DNA of 58,559 bases, taken from the NCBI RefSeq assembly GCF_001050015.1, contig NZ_CVTB01000253.1:1-58559 (forward strand), read 5' to 3'. The position numbers and the translations under genes were made by a program. A model generated the notes under the pieces. That model was given only the letters and a program-made list of their open reading frames with translations, was not told the origin of the DNA and ran no database searches. The stretch is from Mycolicibacterium malmesburyense. Its GTDB lineage: Bacteria; Actinomycetota; Actinomycetes; Mycobacteriales; Mycobacteriaceae. Positions 43,352-52,329 of this stretch are shown here, piece by piece. Within the stretch, counting starts at the first letter, position 1. Each line of letters begins with the position of its first letter.

Positions 43352-44197
43352 ATGACTGTCACCTTGACCGGAGCGACAGGATTCGTCGGAAGGCAGGTTC
43401 TGAGCAATCTCCTCGAACGGGAGTGCTCGGTTCGGGTGCTCGTGCGCGACCCGTCACGTCTTCAGGACGTCTCGTGTCACGGGGGAGTAGAGCTCGCGCG
43501 CACACACGACTTGTTCGCAGAAGCGCCTGACCGATTGGAAAGACTGCTCGACGGGACAACAACTCTGGTACATGCGGCGTGGCACGGCGGGCCAGGTCAT
43601 TTCACGTCGCCACTGAACCTCAACTGCCTCACGGGCACCATCAACCTGGCCAACGCATTCGCGGCAGTCGGAGGATTGCGCTTCGTTGGTGTCGGAACCT
43701 TCGCCGAGTACGACCCTTCCGCGGAACTCATGACGATCGATACGGCGTTGGCGCCGAACACCCTCTATGGCGCATGCAAGGCGTCAGCCTTTCACGTGGT
43801 CCGATGTCTTCTTGATGCTCAGGACGTGAGCTTCGCCTGGTGTCGGATCTTCAACGTGTATTCGAAAGACTCTGATGGCGAAGGCGCAAATGAGCGGGGG
43901 CTGGTTTCGTACATCCGCGGACAATTGCGGGCAGGAGAAACAGCGCTCCTCACTCGCGGCGATCAGGAACGCGATTACCTCGATGTGAGGAGCGCCGCTG
44001 AGCGGATCGTCGATGTCGCGCTGGGAGAGCAGCAGGGCGCAGTGAACATCTGCTCCGGTGAACCGGTGACAGTTCGACAACTCGCCGAACGTATCGCCGA
44101 CGAGTACGGACGGCGTGATCTATTGCGTTTCGGAGTGAGGCCTGAGAACATTTTCGACCCACCGCGGGCCATCGGTGTGCGGAATGACGTGCGATGA
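43352..44197 (+). CDS. NAD(P)-dependent nucleotide-sugar reductase/epimerase (SDR)
   Basis: 281 residues, extended SDR. Rossmann motif TLTGATGFVGRQVL at the very N-terminus, TTTLVHAAWHGGPGH, catalytic YGACK (Tyr-x3-Lys), and ERDYLDVRSAAERI plus AVNICSGEPVTVRQLAERI typical of 4-keto-sugar reductases such as RfbJ or TylCIV relatives. It probably reduces the 4-keto group of the sugar made by the CDP-glucose dehydratase and C-methyltransferase encoded downstream on the opposite strand. ATG 43352 has GGAGG upstream. It is followed after about 85 bases by the CmcI-like methyltransferase in the same direction. Confidence 0.82.
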   Translation: MTVTLTGATGFVGRQVLSNLLERECSVRVLVRDPSRLQDVSCHGGVELARTHDLFAEAPDRLERLLDGTTTLVHAAWHGGPGHFTSPLNLNCLTGTINLANAFAAVGGLRFVGVGTFAEYDPSAELMTIDTALAPNTLYGACKASAFHVVRCLLDAQDVSFAWCRIFNVYSKDSDGEGANERGLVSYIRGQLRAGETALLTRGDQERDYLDVRSAAERIVDVALGEQQGAVNICSGEPVTVRQLAERIADEYGRRDLLRFGVRPENIFDPPRAIGVRNDVR

Positions 44198-44283
44198 GCG
44201 GGTTTCGCCCCCTGGTCGCGACGGTCTGTGAGGAGCCCCATAGTGACGCCGAACGGACCGATCCGATCTGATTGGATTCGGGT

Positions 44284-45054
44284 GTGACTGAGTTCGAAGA
44301 CGAAGTAGTGGGCCGGATCGATGCCATGTCACGCAATGACCGGCTAAAGGCGCAGGCGGCTGAATTCATGCAGACCTCGGCGCTATCTCAATACTCGTAC
44401 AACTTCTTCTGGATGTCTCGGCCGATCATCCAGTATCCGCAGGACGTCTTCGCCATGCAGGAGTTGATCTGGAGCGTCCGTCCGGACCTGATCATCGAGA
44501 CAGGCATTGCCCATGGTGGGTCGATCGTTTTCAGCGCGTCCATGCTTGCGCTGCTGGACATCGCTGACGCGATCCACTCCGGCGCCACGCTCGATCCGGC
44601 TGAATCCAAGCGCAAGGTGTTGGGCATCGATATCGACATCCGGGCGCACAACCGTGCGGCAATCGACGCCCACCCCATGGCATCCCGCATACAAATGATC
44701 GAAGGCTCGAGCATCGCGCCCGATGTGGTTGCGCAGGTTCACGAGATCGCCGCCGGCTACCAGCGCGTCCTGGTATGTCTGGACAGCAATCACACCCATG
44801 CTCACGTGCTGGCCGAGTTGGAGGCCTATGCGCCGCTGACCTCGGTGGGCAGCTACTGCGTGGTCTTCGATACCTGGGTTGAGGACTTGTCAGCCAACAC
44901 GTTCTCGAACCGTCCCTGGGGTCCCGGTGACAACCCCAAGACCGCTGTGCGGGAATACCTCAAGAATCATCCAGAGTTCGAGATTCATAAGGACATTCAG
45001 CACAAGCTGGCGATCACGGTGGCGCCAGATGGGTATCTGAAGCGGATTGCCTGA
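44284..45054 (+). CDS. CmcI/rhamnosyl O-methyltransferase-family protein
   Basis: About 256 residues of the cephalosporin hydroxylase (CmcI) family, which in mycobacteria contains deoxysugar O-methyltransferases such as Rv2959c. SAM motif LIIETGIAHGGSIVFSAS, acidic VLGIDIDIRAHN, metal-site region VLVCLDSNHTHAHVL (LDSxHTxxHV is a family hallmark) and GSYCVVFDTWVED. Probably methylates a hydroxyl of a glycolipid sugar. GTG 44284 (VTEFEDEVVGRI) is preferred over TTG 44272; neither has a strong Shine-Dalgarno. It converges with the C-methyltransferase 18 bases away. Despite the family name a hydroxylase role is unlikely. Confidence 0.85.
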   Translation: MTEFEDEVVGRIDAMSRNDRLKAQAAEFMQTSALSQYSYNFFWMSRPIIQYPQDVFAMQELIWSVRPDLIIETGIAHGGSIVFSASMLALLDIADAIHSGATLDPAESKRKVLGIDIDIRAHNRAAIDAHPMASRIQMIEGSSIAPDVVAQVHEIAAGYQRVLVCLDSNHTHAHVLAELEAYAPLTSVGSYCVVFDTWVEDLSANTFSNRPWGPGDNPKTAVREYLKNHPEFEIHKDIQHKLAITVAPDGYLKRIA

Positions 45055-45071
45055 GATGCCTCGAATACATT

Positions 45072-46310
45072 CTACGAGAATCCGTTTCGCAGAAAGTGCA
45101 GTCGGGGGACCGCCGTCATCAAACGTGTGCCGTTGTGGGCTAGATCAGCCAACTGGGTCCTCAGCTCGTGAGAGATGTTCCATGGCAGAATTATCAAATC
45201 GTTGGGCGGATTCTCTCGCAGTGTCTCAGGCGAGTGGATGGGAATGTGACTCCCTGGCATGAACTTTCCCTGCTTGGACTTCGCTGCGTCACAGACGTAC
45301 GGCAGCAAGTCGGGTCTGACACCTGCGTAATTCAACAAGGTGTTGCCTTTCGCCGCGGCTCCGTAGGCCGCCACGCACCCGCCAGTACGCTTTTCATCGA
45401 TGAGGAAAGACAAGAGGTCGTCCTTCACCCGATCGGCGCGCCTCTGAAAGTCTGAGTATGTCTCAGGTCGGGTCAAGCCAAACCGGTCCTCACGGCTCAG
45501 CAGCAAACCGACGGAGTCCGCGGTGGGAAGCGGTGCCGCGACATGGCAACCGTAGACGCGCAGGCTTCCGCCATGGGTTGGCAACTCTTCGACGTCCCAC
45601 ACACGTAAGCCCGCAGCGGCGAAGATCTGAACCACCGTGGTGAGCGATAGGTAAGAGAAATGCTCATGATAGATGGTGTCGAACTGGGTTCTTTCTATCA
45701 ACGGCATCAGGTGCGGAAACTCCAGCGTGACAACGCCTTCCGGCTTCAACGCGGCGGCCAGCCCACGGGTGAAGTCATTGATGTCCGGGACGTGGGCGTA
45801 GACATTGTTGCCTACGATGAGATCCGCTCGCCGTCCTTCACCCGCCAGGTCACGTCCTAGCGCCTCACCGAAGAACTCTCGCAACACTGTCAAACCCAGC
45901 GCCTCGGCGGCTGCCGCCGTACTTGCCGTCGGCTCGATACCCAGGCAGGGGATCTGCGCTGCCATGAAGTTCTTCAGCAGATAACCGTCATTGGATGCAA
46001 CTTCGATAACGAAGCTACTGGGTCCCAGTTGCAGCTGTTCGATGATCATGCGCGCATAGCCGGCTGCGTGATCAAGCCAGCTGCTCGAAGTGCTGGAGAA
46101 GTAGGCATAGTCGGCGCCGAACAGCTCCTCGGCACGAGGGTGATCTTCCGTCTGCACAAGCCAACACTGGTGACAAACGTTGACGCGCAACGGGTAATAC
46201 ACCTCTGGGAAGTGCAAGTCCTCGGCATTGAGGTAGGCGTTTGCGGGAGGCGCGAAGCCGAGATCCATGAAGCGGTGTTCCACAGGCGCCCCGCAGTGTC
46301 GACACTTCAT
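45072..46310 (-). CDS. Nucleotide-sugar C-methyltransferase (TylCIII/NovU-like)
   Basis: 412 residues with the three-part layout of sugar C-methyltransferases: an N-terminal zinc-binding part (CRHCGAPV and CHQCWLVQ, four Cys), a central SAM domain (FVIEVASNDGYLLKNF, CLGIEPTA, VGNNVYAHVPD, THGGSLRVY) and a C-terminal domain (CVAAYGAAAKGNTLLNYA). TylCIII and NovU add a methyl to a ring carbon of a 4-keto-6-deoxyhexose. Here the substrate should be the CDP-4-keto sugar made by the overlapping upstream genes, giving a branched sugar. Start ATG 46310 overlaps the epimerase stop (ATGA). It is the last gene of the minus-strand sugar operon. Confidence 0.9.
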   Translation of the reverse strand: MKCRHCGAPVEHRFMDLGFAPPANAYLNAEDLHFPEVYYPLRVNVCHQCWLVQTEDHPRAEELFGADYAYFSSTSSSWLDHAAGYARMIIEQLQLGPSSFVIEVASNDGYLLKNFMAAQIPCLGIEPTASTAAAAEALGLTVLREFFGEALGRDLAGEGRRADLIVGNNVYAHVPDINDFTRGLAAALKPEGVVTLEFPHLMPLIERTQFDTIYHEHFSYLSLTTVVQIFAAAGLRVWDVEELPTHGGSLRVYGCHVAAPLPTADSVGLLLSREDRFGLTRPETYSDFQRRADRVKDDLLSFLIDEKRTGGCVAAYGAAAKGNTLLNYAGVRPDLLPYVCDAAKSKQGKFMPGSHIPIHSPETLRENPPNDLIILPWNISHELRTQLADLAHNGTRLMTAVPRLHFLRNGFS

Positions 46311-46858
46311 AACGTGATCGCGGTGAGATCGGCGCTGAGCAGCGGATGGACCAGGTCACGCGGTGACAGATCCTGTGGTGGCAACGGCCAGGCGATGGCG
46401 AGTCGTGGGTCATCGTGACGAAGGCCGCCCTCGGATGGCGGGTGGTAGAACGCTGTATGCAAGTACAGCAACTCGCTCTCGGGTTCCAAGGCTTGAAAGC
46501 CGTGGGCGAATCCCTCGGGTATCACCAGCATTTTCGCGATATCGTCCGTCAGTTCTTCAGCGTGCCACTGTAGGAACGTGGGAGAGCATGAACGCAGATC
46601 CACGGCGACGTCCCAGACTCTCCCGCGCAGGCACCGGACCATCTTCATTTCCGCGTGCGGTGGTCTTTGGAAGTGCAACCCTCGCACGGCGCCCGCGCGG
46701 CTCGTTTTGGAGTGGTTGATCTGAGCGATCTGACGATCGCCCAGCAGTGGCCGAAGTTCCTCTGCGCAGAACAGGCGGAGGAAACCGCCACGGTGATCCT
46801 CGTGCCGCACCGACTGGACTACCTTCAGATCGGCCAGTGGGGTGTCGAGGATATTCAT
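46307..46858 (-). CDS. RmlC-like nucleotide-sugar epimerase
   Basis: About 183 residues of the dTDP-4-dehydrorhamnose 3,5-epimerase cupin family. Motifs: HEDHRGGFLRLF, INHSKTSRAGAVRGLHFQ (with the catalytic His of RGLHFQ), GRVWDVAVDLR, PEGFAHGFQAL, and YHPPSEGGLRHDDP, where a conserved Tyr serves as acid. Start ATG 46858 overlaps the dehydratase stop (ATGA); an upstream TTG at 46870 is less likely. In this operon it should act on the CDP-4-keto-6-deoxyhexose, epimerising C3 and/or C5, alone or with the C-methyltransferase. There is no rmlA, rmlB or rmlD in the window, so a rhamnose role is less likely. Confidence 0.85.
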   Translation of the reverse strand: MNILDTPLADLKVVQSVRHEDHRGGFLRLFCAEELRPLLGDRQIAQINHSKTSRAGAVRGLHFQRPPHAEMKMVRCLRGRVWDVAVDLRSCSPTFLQWHAEELTDDIAKMLVIPEGFAHGFQALEPESELLYLHTAFYHPPSEGGLRHDDPRLAIAWPLPPQDLSPRDLVHPLLSADLTAITL

Positions 46859-47943
46859 GCTCGTGCCCAATCCAGGTCTGCGTTTGCTGCATCGGAGACA
46901 TACGCTGCCAAGTCTTCAACGCTCGACACGCCATCGTTTTCCAACCATCGGTGATACCAGTCGGCGGTGTGGCGGATCGATTCCTCGATGTTCCACACGG
47001 GACGCCACCCCAGGTGCTTCCTCGCCTTGGCGCTGTCGAGTCGCAGCAAGTCCGCCTCGTGTGGTTGAGGATCGGATGACACTCGCCAGCGAAGCTGCGG
47101 CCACCTGTGCGCAAGGTCTCCCAGCACCTGCTCAACCGTACGGGTTCCATCTCCGTCAGGGCCGAAGTTCCAAGCGTCGGCGCAATCGGCGTCGCCGGCT
47201 AGGAGCCGCTGCCCAAGAAGCAGATAGCCGCTGAGGCAATCCAGCACGTGTTGCCAGGGGCGCGTGGCGTGTGGAGCGCGCACAACCAGTGGTTCGTCGG
47301 CGACGACCGAACGCACGACATCGGGAATGAGACGGTCCTCCGACCAGTCTCCGCCACCGATCACATTGCCGCCCCGGGCGGTCGCGACCAGCGGCGCTAA
47401 AGGGCGCTGCGACAGCGCGGTTCGGTAGCTCGCGGCTACCAACTCTGCACCGGTCTTCGAGGCGCTGTAGGGATCGTGGCCCCCAAGCCGGTCTCGTTCT
47501 CGGTAGGCCCAGGGCCATTCGCGATTCTCATAGCACTTGTCGGTCGTGACCACTACGACGGCACGCACATCTGGCGTCGACCGTGCCGACTCGAGCACGT
47601 GCACCGTACCCATCACGTTGGTGGCCCACGTGGTCACTGGCTCTCGGTAGGAACGACGGACCAGCGGCTGGGCGGCCAAGTGGAAGACAATCTCCGGCCG
47701 TTCCGCGGCGAATACCCGATGTACGGCTGCTTCGTCACGAATATCGACGCGATGGTCCTGTATGGACAGCTTCAACAGATCCCAATGGTTGGGGTCGGAC
47801 GACGGGTCGAGGGCCAGCCCGGTGACCTGGGAGCCGAGGGTTTGCAGCCAGAGGCACAACCAACTGCCCTTGAAACCCGTGTGGCCGGTCACAAGGACCC
47901 GGCGCCCGCGATATGCAGTTCCGAAACCGTTCAACGCCAGCAT
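46855..47943 (-). CDS. rfbG: CDP-glucose 4,6-dehydratase
   Basis: 362 residues. The N-terminal Rossmann motif [18 protein letters not shown] is diagnostic for RfbG/DdhB, and [26 protein letters not shown] and the catalytic YSASK follow as expected. It converts CDP-glucose to CDP-4-keto-6-deoxyglucose with bound NAD+. ATG 47943 overlaps the cytidylyltransferase gene by 13 bases, and its own stop overlaps the epimerase start, so the genes are translationally coupled. This is the committed step of the CDP-deoxysugar branch. Confidence 0.93.
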   Translation of the reverse strand: MLALNGFGTAYRGRRVLVTGHTGFKGSWLCLWLQTLGSQVTGLALDPSSDPNHWDLLKLSIQDHRVDIRDEAAVHRVFAAERPEIVFHLAAQPLVRRSYREPVTTWATNVMGTVHVLESARSTPDVRAVVVVTTDKCYENREWPWAYRERDRLGGHDPYSASKTGAELVAASYRTALSQRPLAPLVATARGGNVIGGGDWSEDRLIPDVVRSVVADEPLVVRAPHATRPWQHVLDCLSGYLLLGQRLLAGDADCADAWNFGPDGDGTRTVEQVLGDLAHRWPQLRWRVSSDPQPHEADLLRLDSAKARKHLGWRPVWNIEESIRHTADWYHRWLENDGVSSVEDLAAYVSDAANADLDWARA

Positions 47944-48704
47944 TTCCAGGGTGCTTTGCCGCTACTCCACAGATCTTCGAGCAAATTTTTGTCCCTGAGC
48001 GTGTCCATCGGTTGCCAAAAACCAGAATGCACGAACGCCATCACCTCGCCATCGGCGGCGAGACGTGCCAGAGGCGCTCCTTCCCAGGAGGTTTGGTCGC
48101 CTTCGATGTAGTCCAGTACCGCGGGCGACAGGACGAAGAATCCGCCATTGATGAGACCCCCATCGCCTCGTGGCTTCTCGACAAAGCGCGCTACCCGATC
48201 ACCCACGCACTCGACGGCCCCGTAGCGCCCCGGCGGAAGCACCGCCGTGACCGTGGCATGACGCTTGTGCTGACGGTGGAAATCGATGCTCGCGCCGATG
48301 TTCACATCGCTGAGCCCGTCACCGTAGGTAAAGCAGAAAGCCTCGTCATCCTGGATATAGGTAGCCACGCGTTTGAGTCGCCCGCCAGTCAACGTGTCGT
48401 CACCCGTATCGACCAGCGTCACCCGCCAGGGTTCCGCGTGGTGCCGATGCACTTCCATCTTGTTGACTGACATATCGAAAGTCACGTCGGACATGTGCAG
48501 GAAATAGTTCGCGAAATACTCTTTGATGATATAACCCTTATAGCCACAGCAAACGACGAAGTCATTAATGCCATGGTATGAGTAGAGTTTCATGATATGC
48601 CACAGGATCGGCCTCCCGCCGATCTCAACCATCGGTTTGGGACGGATGGCGGTTTCTTCACTGAGACGGGTGCCCATTCCGCCGGCCAAAATCACAGCCT
48701 TCAT
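47931..48704 (-). CDS. rfbF: Glucose-1-phosphate cytidylyltransferase
   Basis: 257 residues, typical RfbF length. N-terminal nucleotide-binding signature [18 protein letters not shown], then [20 protein letters not shown] with the catalytic Lys region, [10 protein letters not shown] for metal binding and [18 protein letters not shown]. It makes CDP-glucose from CTP and glucose-1-phosphate, the precursor for the dehydratase encoded next. ATG 48704 overlaps the preceding gene by four bases. CDP-activated sugars are uncommon in GPL loci, where dTDP-rhamnose pathways dominate, so this gene marks the cassette as unusual. Confidence 0.95.
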   Translation of the reverse strand: MKAVILAGGMGTRLSEETAIRPKPMVEIGGRPILWHIMKLYSYHGINDFVVCCGYKGYIIKEYFANYFLHMSDVTFDMSVNKMEVHRHHAEPWRVTLVDTGDDTLTGGRLKRVATYIQDDEAFCFTYGDGLSDVNIGASIDFHRQHKRHATVTAVLPPGRYGAVECVGDRVARFVEKPRGDGGLINGGFFVLSPAVLDYIEGDQTSWEGAPLARLAADGEVMAFVHSGFWQPMDTLRDKNLLEDLWSSGKAPWKCWR

Positions 48705-49564
48705 CGGGCGTGGCTATTTTTGGAATTGCGCGAATTAATCCGATCCTTGGACCGATCCGTCAGTCCTGCCGTGTACCCGGAGCCGCCTTCTACGATCACA
48801 GTCATGTGCCCGAATATATTCGCCGGAATGTTGTTGGAGTACTTTTCGGTGAGGTGGCGAATCAGCAGGAAAGACCCCAGTCGCTCCGAGAGGAAACCAA
48901 CCGCCCTCACCTGAAAGGAATTGTAACGTTCCACGCGACTGCCGTATCGATTCAGGAATTCCCTGCCGAGAACTTCGAGACTCGACAACGCTGGGATCAA
49001 CCACGACTTCGGATAGACGCCGAGTTCGATCCCGCCAGGGATGAAGTGCTTTGCGCCTAGGAATTCTGACGCTGACGGTTTGTCCAATATGCCCACCTCG
49101 ACCGCCAGCGACGTGTAGTCAAGTATATCCTGTCGGCGATGAACCGCTTTGTAGTGGCCGAATATCGACTTCTTGACGTGTAGAGGCTGCGCTACTAGAA
49201 ATCCGTTTTCAGCACTGGGGACAAATGTTGACAGCTCAGCTGCTTTTTGAAAAGTCTCGAGGTCCAGCTCCCGCAGAGTCGGATATTTATGGGACTCCGT
49301 ACCTTCCGGAGATGGCAGTATTCTCTTTCTGTAATTCGATATTTCAATGAACTCGGCGTCGGCGACGGACCGCTGGACTGCGACCGGTACTACGTACGTT
49401 CCTGCGGCGCCGTACGCAACCGGTCGCGCATCGTGCCAGAACCGATCGAGGTGCCTCACGTGAAACTCAGATTCTGGTTGGAAGTCCCCTAGTGAGATGC
49501 AGTGGTCGTACCACGTTTCCGGCAGCAAAGGCTTCTCATGGCTGATGCAGTACCTGTCGATCAT
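48701..49564 (-). CDS. Putative glycosyltransferase (DUF4422-like)
   Basis: 287 residues, first gene of the sugar operon, overlapping rfbF by ATGA. The N-terminus [20 protein letters not shown] and the later NYRKRI and [22 protein letters not shown] resemble the layout of DUF4422-type glycosyltransferases, in which a late (R)xxGFLSERL motif is conserved. No membrane helix or signal peptide is visible. The DNA is noticeably richer in A and T than its neighbours, which suggests separate acquisition. Its place in front of rfbF suggests that it transfers or helps to make the CDP-derived branched sugar. The family call is by eye and may be wrong; treat as an uncharacterised protein if a search does not support it. 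Confidence 0.6.
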   Translation of the reverse strand: MIDRYCISHEKPLLPETWYDHCISLGDFQPESEFHVRHLDRFWHDARPVAYGAAGTYVVPVAVQRSVADAEFIEISNYRKRILPSPEGTESHKYPTLRELDLETFQKAAELSTFVPSAENGFLVAQPLHVKKSIFGHYKAVHRRQDILDYTSLAVEVGILDKPSASEFLGAKHFIPGGIELGVYPKSWLIPALSSLEVLGREFLNRYGSRVERYNSFQVRAVGFLSERLGSFLLIRHLTEKYSNNIPANIFGHMTVIVEGGSGYTAGLTDRSKDRINSRNSKNSHAR

Positions 49565-49937
49565 GAGTCTGCGTCAGGCCCTGAGTATGGGCTCGCTGGA
49601 ATACCGCTGGCGCCGGTCCTGATGTTGCGAACGGGAAAACCTTGCCGTTCTCGGTCGGCGACCATACGCGAGTTGGAGGCTGCCACTAGGCGATACCTTT
49701 CCGCGTCTACGGGTTCGTGAGCCACGCAGTATACCAAGGGCAGATTCCGGAACCTTTTTGGACAGCGCCCGCTACGGCCACGTCACCCCGCGCGTCGCCC
49801 TCCGAGAATCGCCGAATCACGGACTTATTGCTTAGGGCTAGCCGCAGATCGGCAGTGCAACATAGTGCTCTGTCTGCGTCGCGCACTACCAAGGCTGTGG
49901 ACGAATGACGGTGAACGACGCAAGCCCCAACTGCGGA
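49565..49937. other. Gene-free gap upstream of the sugar operon
   Basis: 373 bases between two minus-strand genes. No recognisable coding or repeat sequence is visible. The promoter of the operon 49564-45072 is likely to lie here. Confidence 0.45.
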
Positions 49938-50660
49938 CTACAGGGGTGACGAGCACTCAAGCAGATCTCGGGTGGCACGCCGCGCAACGAGAAGGTGACC
50001 AACGCGGAAGTCGACTAAATCGGTTGCGAGTTGGTAATGGCCACGAACGGCGTCGAGCAGTGCGGTAACGGCATCCGTGAACGAGAAGCTGTTGTACAAC
50101 GTCCAGAAGTCACAGTAAACGTCCCCCAGAATGTAGACACCACCCTCGCTCATCGCGTTCCCGAACAGGGATCGAAAGGAAGACACCATACGAGAGCTAG
50201 ATTGACTCCCCGCGTCGATAATGAGGTCGAACGGGCCGAATTCTGCAGCAAGGTCCCCGAAGAGAGAACAATTTTGATCACCGCCAAAGCGGACGTGAAC
50301 GCTTCCTGAATCCGCGATCTTCACCAACTTGGAATCGAAGTCAATCATGACGATGTGAGAGTCGGGGTGAAGGTATCCCTGCCACATCTCCAGCGAGTCT
50401 CCATAGAAGCTGCCAATCTCCAACATCCGAATCGGCCTAGTTCGAATCGTCGCACACTCATGGATAAGCGAGTAGTGCGGCAATTTGTGGACCCTTGGTG
50501 TGCGGTCGACTACGTCGGCCGCCTCACCGTGCAGCTCGGTGTCCAAAATTGACCAGGTGGTCTCTGAGGCGACATCCCGCCCCACTGCCTTCAGCATTCT
50601 GCGTATGCCTCCGCCGCGGTTGCGCCGGGCGATGGGCGAATACTTCAAAATGACTTTCAC
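49938..50660 (-). CDS. SAM-dependent methyltransferase (MycE-like sugar O-methyltransferase)
   Basis: 240 residues. SAM motif RMLEIGSFYGDSLEMWQGYL followed by SHIVMIDFDS, FDLIIDAGSQSS and GGVYILGDVY gives the order of the macrocin/MycE-type sugar O-methyltransferases. In those enzymes the fourth motif is usually DDGSH, with Asp and His used for metal binding and catalysis; here it reads DAGSQ, so metal dependence or activity may differ. GTG 50660 is the apparent start. A role in O-methylation of the glycolipid sugars is inferred from the neighbours. It is divergent from the acyltransferase at 50892. Confidence 0.75.
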   Translation of the reverse strand: MKVILKYSPIARRNRGGGIRRMLKAVGRDVASETTWSILDTELHGEAADVVDRTPRVHKLPHYSLIHECATIRTRPIRMLEIGSFYGDSLEMWQGYLHPDSHIVMIDFDSKLVKIADSGSVHVRFGGDQNCSLFGDLAAEFGPFDLIIDAGSQSSSRMVSSFRSLFGNAMSEGGVYILGDVYCDFWTLYNSFSFTDAVTALLDAVRGHYQLATDLVDFRVGHLLVARRATRDLLECSSPL

Positions 50661-50891
50661 GGTAGGAGCCTGTCATCCGCAGTGTTCAGATGCCGTTGGT
50701 TCGGCATGGCGCAGCACGCGTAATGGAGTCTAAGACGGGCCGGCGCTGCTGGTCGCGGATGGATCGAAGAGCTCAGAACGAATGACGCAGGCGATCTCGT
50801 CCCATCGCGGTGCCTTAAGGCGTAATGGTTCAGCGGATTCATAGCTTGGGCTTGCAGCGAATCTCGCATCACCCGGAAGTACTGTGCGAGC

Positions 50892-52232
50892 ATGGACAAC
50901 GTTCTCGATCCGCTCGACCAGTTCACATTCGATGCCGAGCGGGCGACAGGCGTTTCGTCGATCCCACATCCCTTCTGGGTGTACGACCGCCCCGTCGATA
51001 TAGAGGGATTACGCAAGTTCCATCACCATCTTCGGCAGGGGTTGTTGTTCCGCCGTATCGAGCCGTCACCGCTGCCGTTCGGACGTCATCGCTGGGTATC
51101 GATTGAGGATTCTTCCGACATCGAGATCATCGCTACGCCTCGCCCGCGTGCGGGACTCGACGCATGGCTCGACGAGCAGGCCACGAGGCGGGTGGATCCG
51201 GAGCATGGACCGGGATGGCATCTTTCGGTACTGCCCTTCACCGACGGTGGCGCCGCGGTGAGTTTGGTCATCTCGCATTGCCTCACTGACGGTATCGGGC
51301 TGTTCACGGCGATTGCGGATGCGACGGAAGGCCGTGCCGCTCCTATCAGCTGGCCGGCTGCCGGATCGCGCGGGCGCTGGAAGGCTCTGCGCGAAGACGG
51401 CCGACAAGCCATGCACGATGTACCCGCCCTCGGCCGCGGCGCTGTCGCCGCAGTGCGGCTGGCCCGACGCGCCCGCCGCCGCGATGGTGACGGAGTTGCG
51501 TCGTCCACCAAGCCACTCCGGCTGCCCACCGGAGCCGACGAACCACTCACGCCCTCGGTGGCAGCGGTGTTCGTCAATGCGGACGAGTGGGCCGCCCGCG
51601 CGCAAGCACTGGGTGGGACAAACAGCGTGCTGCTTGCGGGATTGGCCGCCCAGCTAGCTCAGCGGATGGGCCGAACCAACGCGGACGGCTCAGTTTCGAC
51701 GAAGATTCTGGTCAATGAGCGTGTCGCGAACGATACGCGCGCCAACGCGATCAGCAGTCTCACGGTCACTGTGAACTCCGCTTCCGCGACGACCGACCTG
51801 CGCGAGATCCGGCGCGCCATCAAGAAGGCGCATGTCGAGCACCAGGAGACGCGCGACGACGAGCGGGCGGTGATGTCCTTCGTTCCTCTGTTGGGCTTGT
51901 TGCCCAAGCGGCTGGTCAGGCTGGTCGACAACACCGTCGTTTCATCTAGCTTGGGTGCGGTCGAACCGGCCGTCGTCCGGCCAGACGGCCGCGACGCCGA
52001 CCTCTTCGGCGCGAGGGTTTCTTATCCGACCGTGAGCAAAGCAGTGATGGAAAGTATGGGCGGGTTGCTGTATGTGTTGTCGACAACCGCGCTGGGGCAG
52101 GTCTCTGTCGCAGTCAGCGCCTATCAGCCGGGCCGCCCCAACTCGAATGAAGCTTTGCGACAGGACCTTTCAAGCGCTCTGAAAGACTTCTTGCTAACAG
52201 GCAGGAATATCGGAGCAAAGCCAGACGAATAG
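50892..52232 (+). CDS. PapA/condensation-like acyltransferase
   Basis: 446 residues, clearly paralogous to the acyltransferase at 36898-38265. They share GLRKFHHHLRQGLLFRRIE and PGWHLSVLPFTDGGAAVSLV. The HxxxDG motif reads SHCLTDGIG about residue 140. It should transfer an acyl group from CoA or a carrier protein to a hydroxyl of the glycolipid; donor and acceptor are not readable. ATG 50892 fits the alignment with the paralogue. It is the first gene of a plus-strand run that continues through two glycosyltransferases to the second NRPS. Confidence 0.8.
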   Translation: MDNVLDPLDQFTFDAERATGVSSIPHPFWVYDRPVDIEGLRKFHHHLRQGLLFRRIEPSPLPFGRHRWVSIEDSSDIEIIATPRPRAGLDAWLDEQATRRVDPEHGPGWHLSVLPFTDGGAAVSLVISHCLTDGIGLFTAIADATEGRAAPISWPAAGSRGRWKALREDGRQAMHDVPALGRGAVAAVRLARRARRRDGDGVASSTKPLRLPTGADEPLTPSVAAVFVNADEWAARAQALGGTNSVLLAGLAAQLAQRMGRTNADGSVSTKILVNERVANDTRANAISSLTVTVNSASATTDLREIRRAIKKAHVEHQETRDDERAVMSFVPLLGLLPKRLVRLVDNTVVSSSLGAVEPAVVRPDGRDADLFGARVSYPTVSKAVMESMGGLLYVLSTTALGQVSVAVSAYQPGRPNSNEALRQDLSSALKDFLLTGRNIGAKPDE

Positions 52233-52329
52233 CGGCGGCGATTCAAAATAGCCGATCGTCCTCAACCACCGTGAAGTATCGTCGACCACTTGGCGAGATA
52301 CCGCACGTAGTGAAAGGCCAAGACCCGCT

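Noticed and set aside
44284..45054. Cephalosporin hydroxylase
   Set aside because: The family name is historic; mycobacterial members act as deoxysugar O-methyltransferases and the locus has no beta-lactam genes.
46307..46858. dTDP-rhamnose pathway gene rmlC proper
   Set aside because: It is embedded by overlaps in a CDP-sugar operon and no rmlA, rmlB or rmlD is present in the window.
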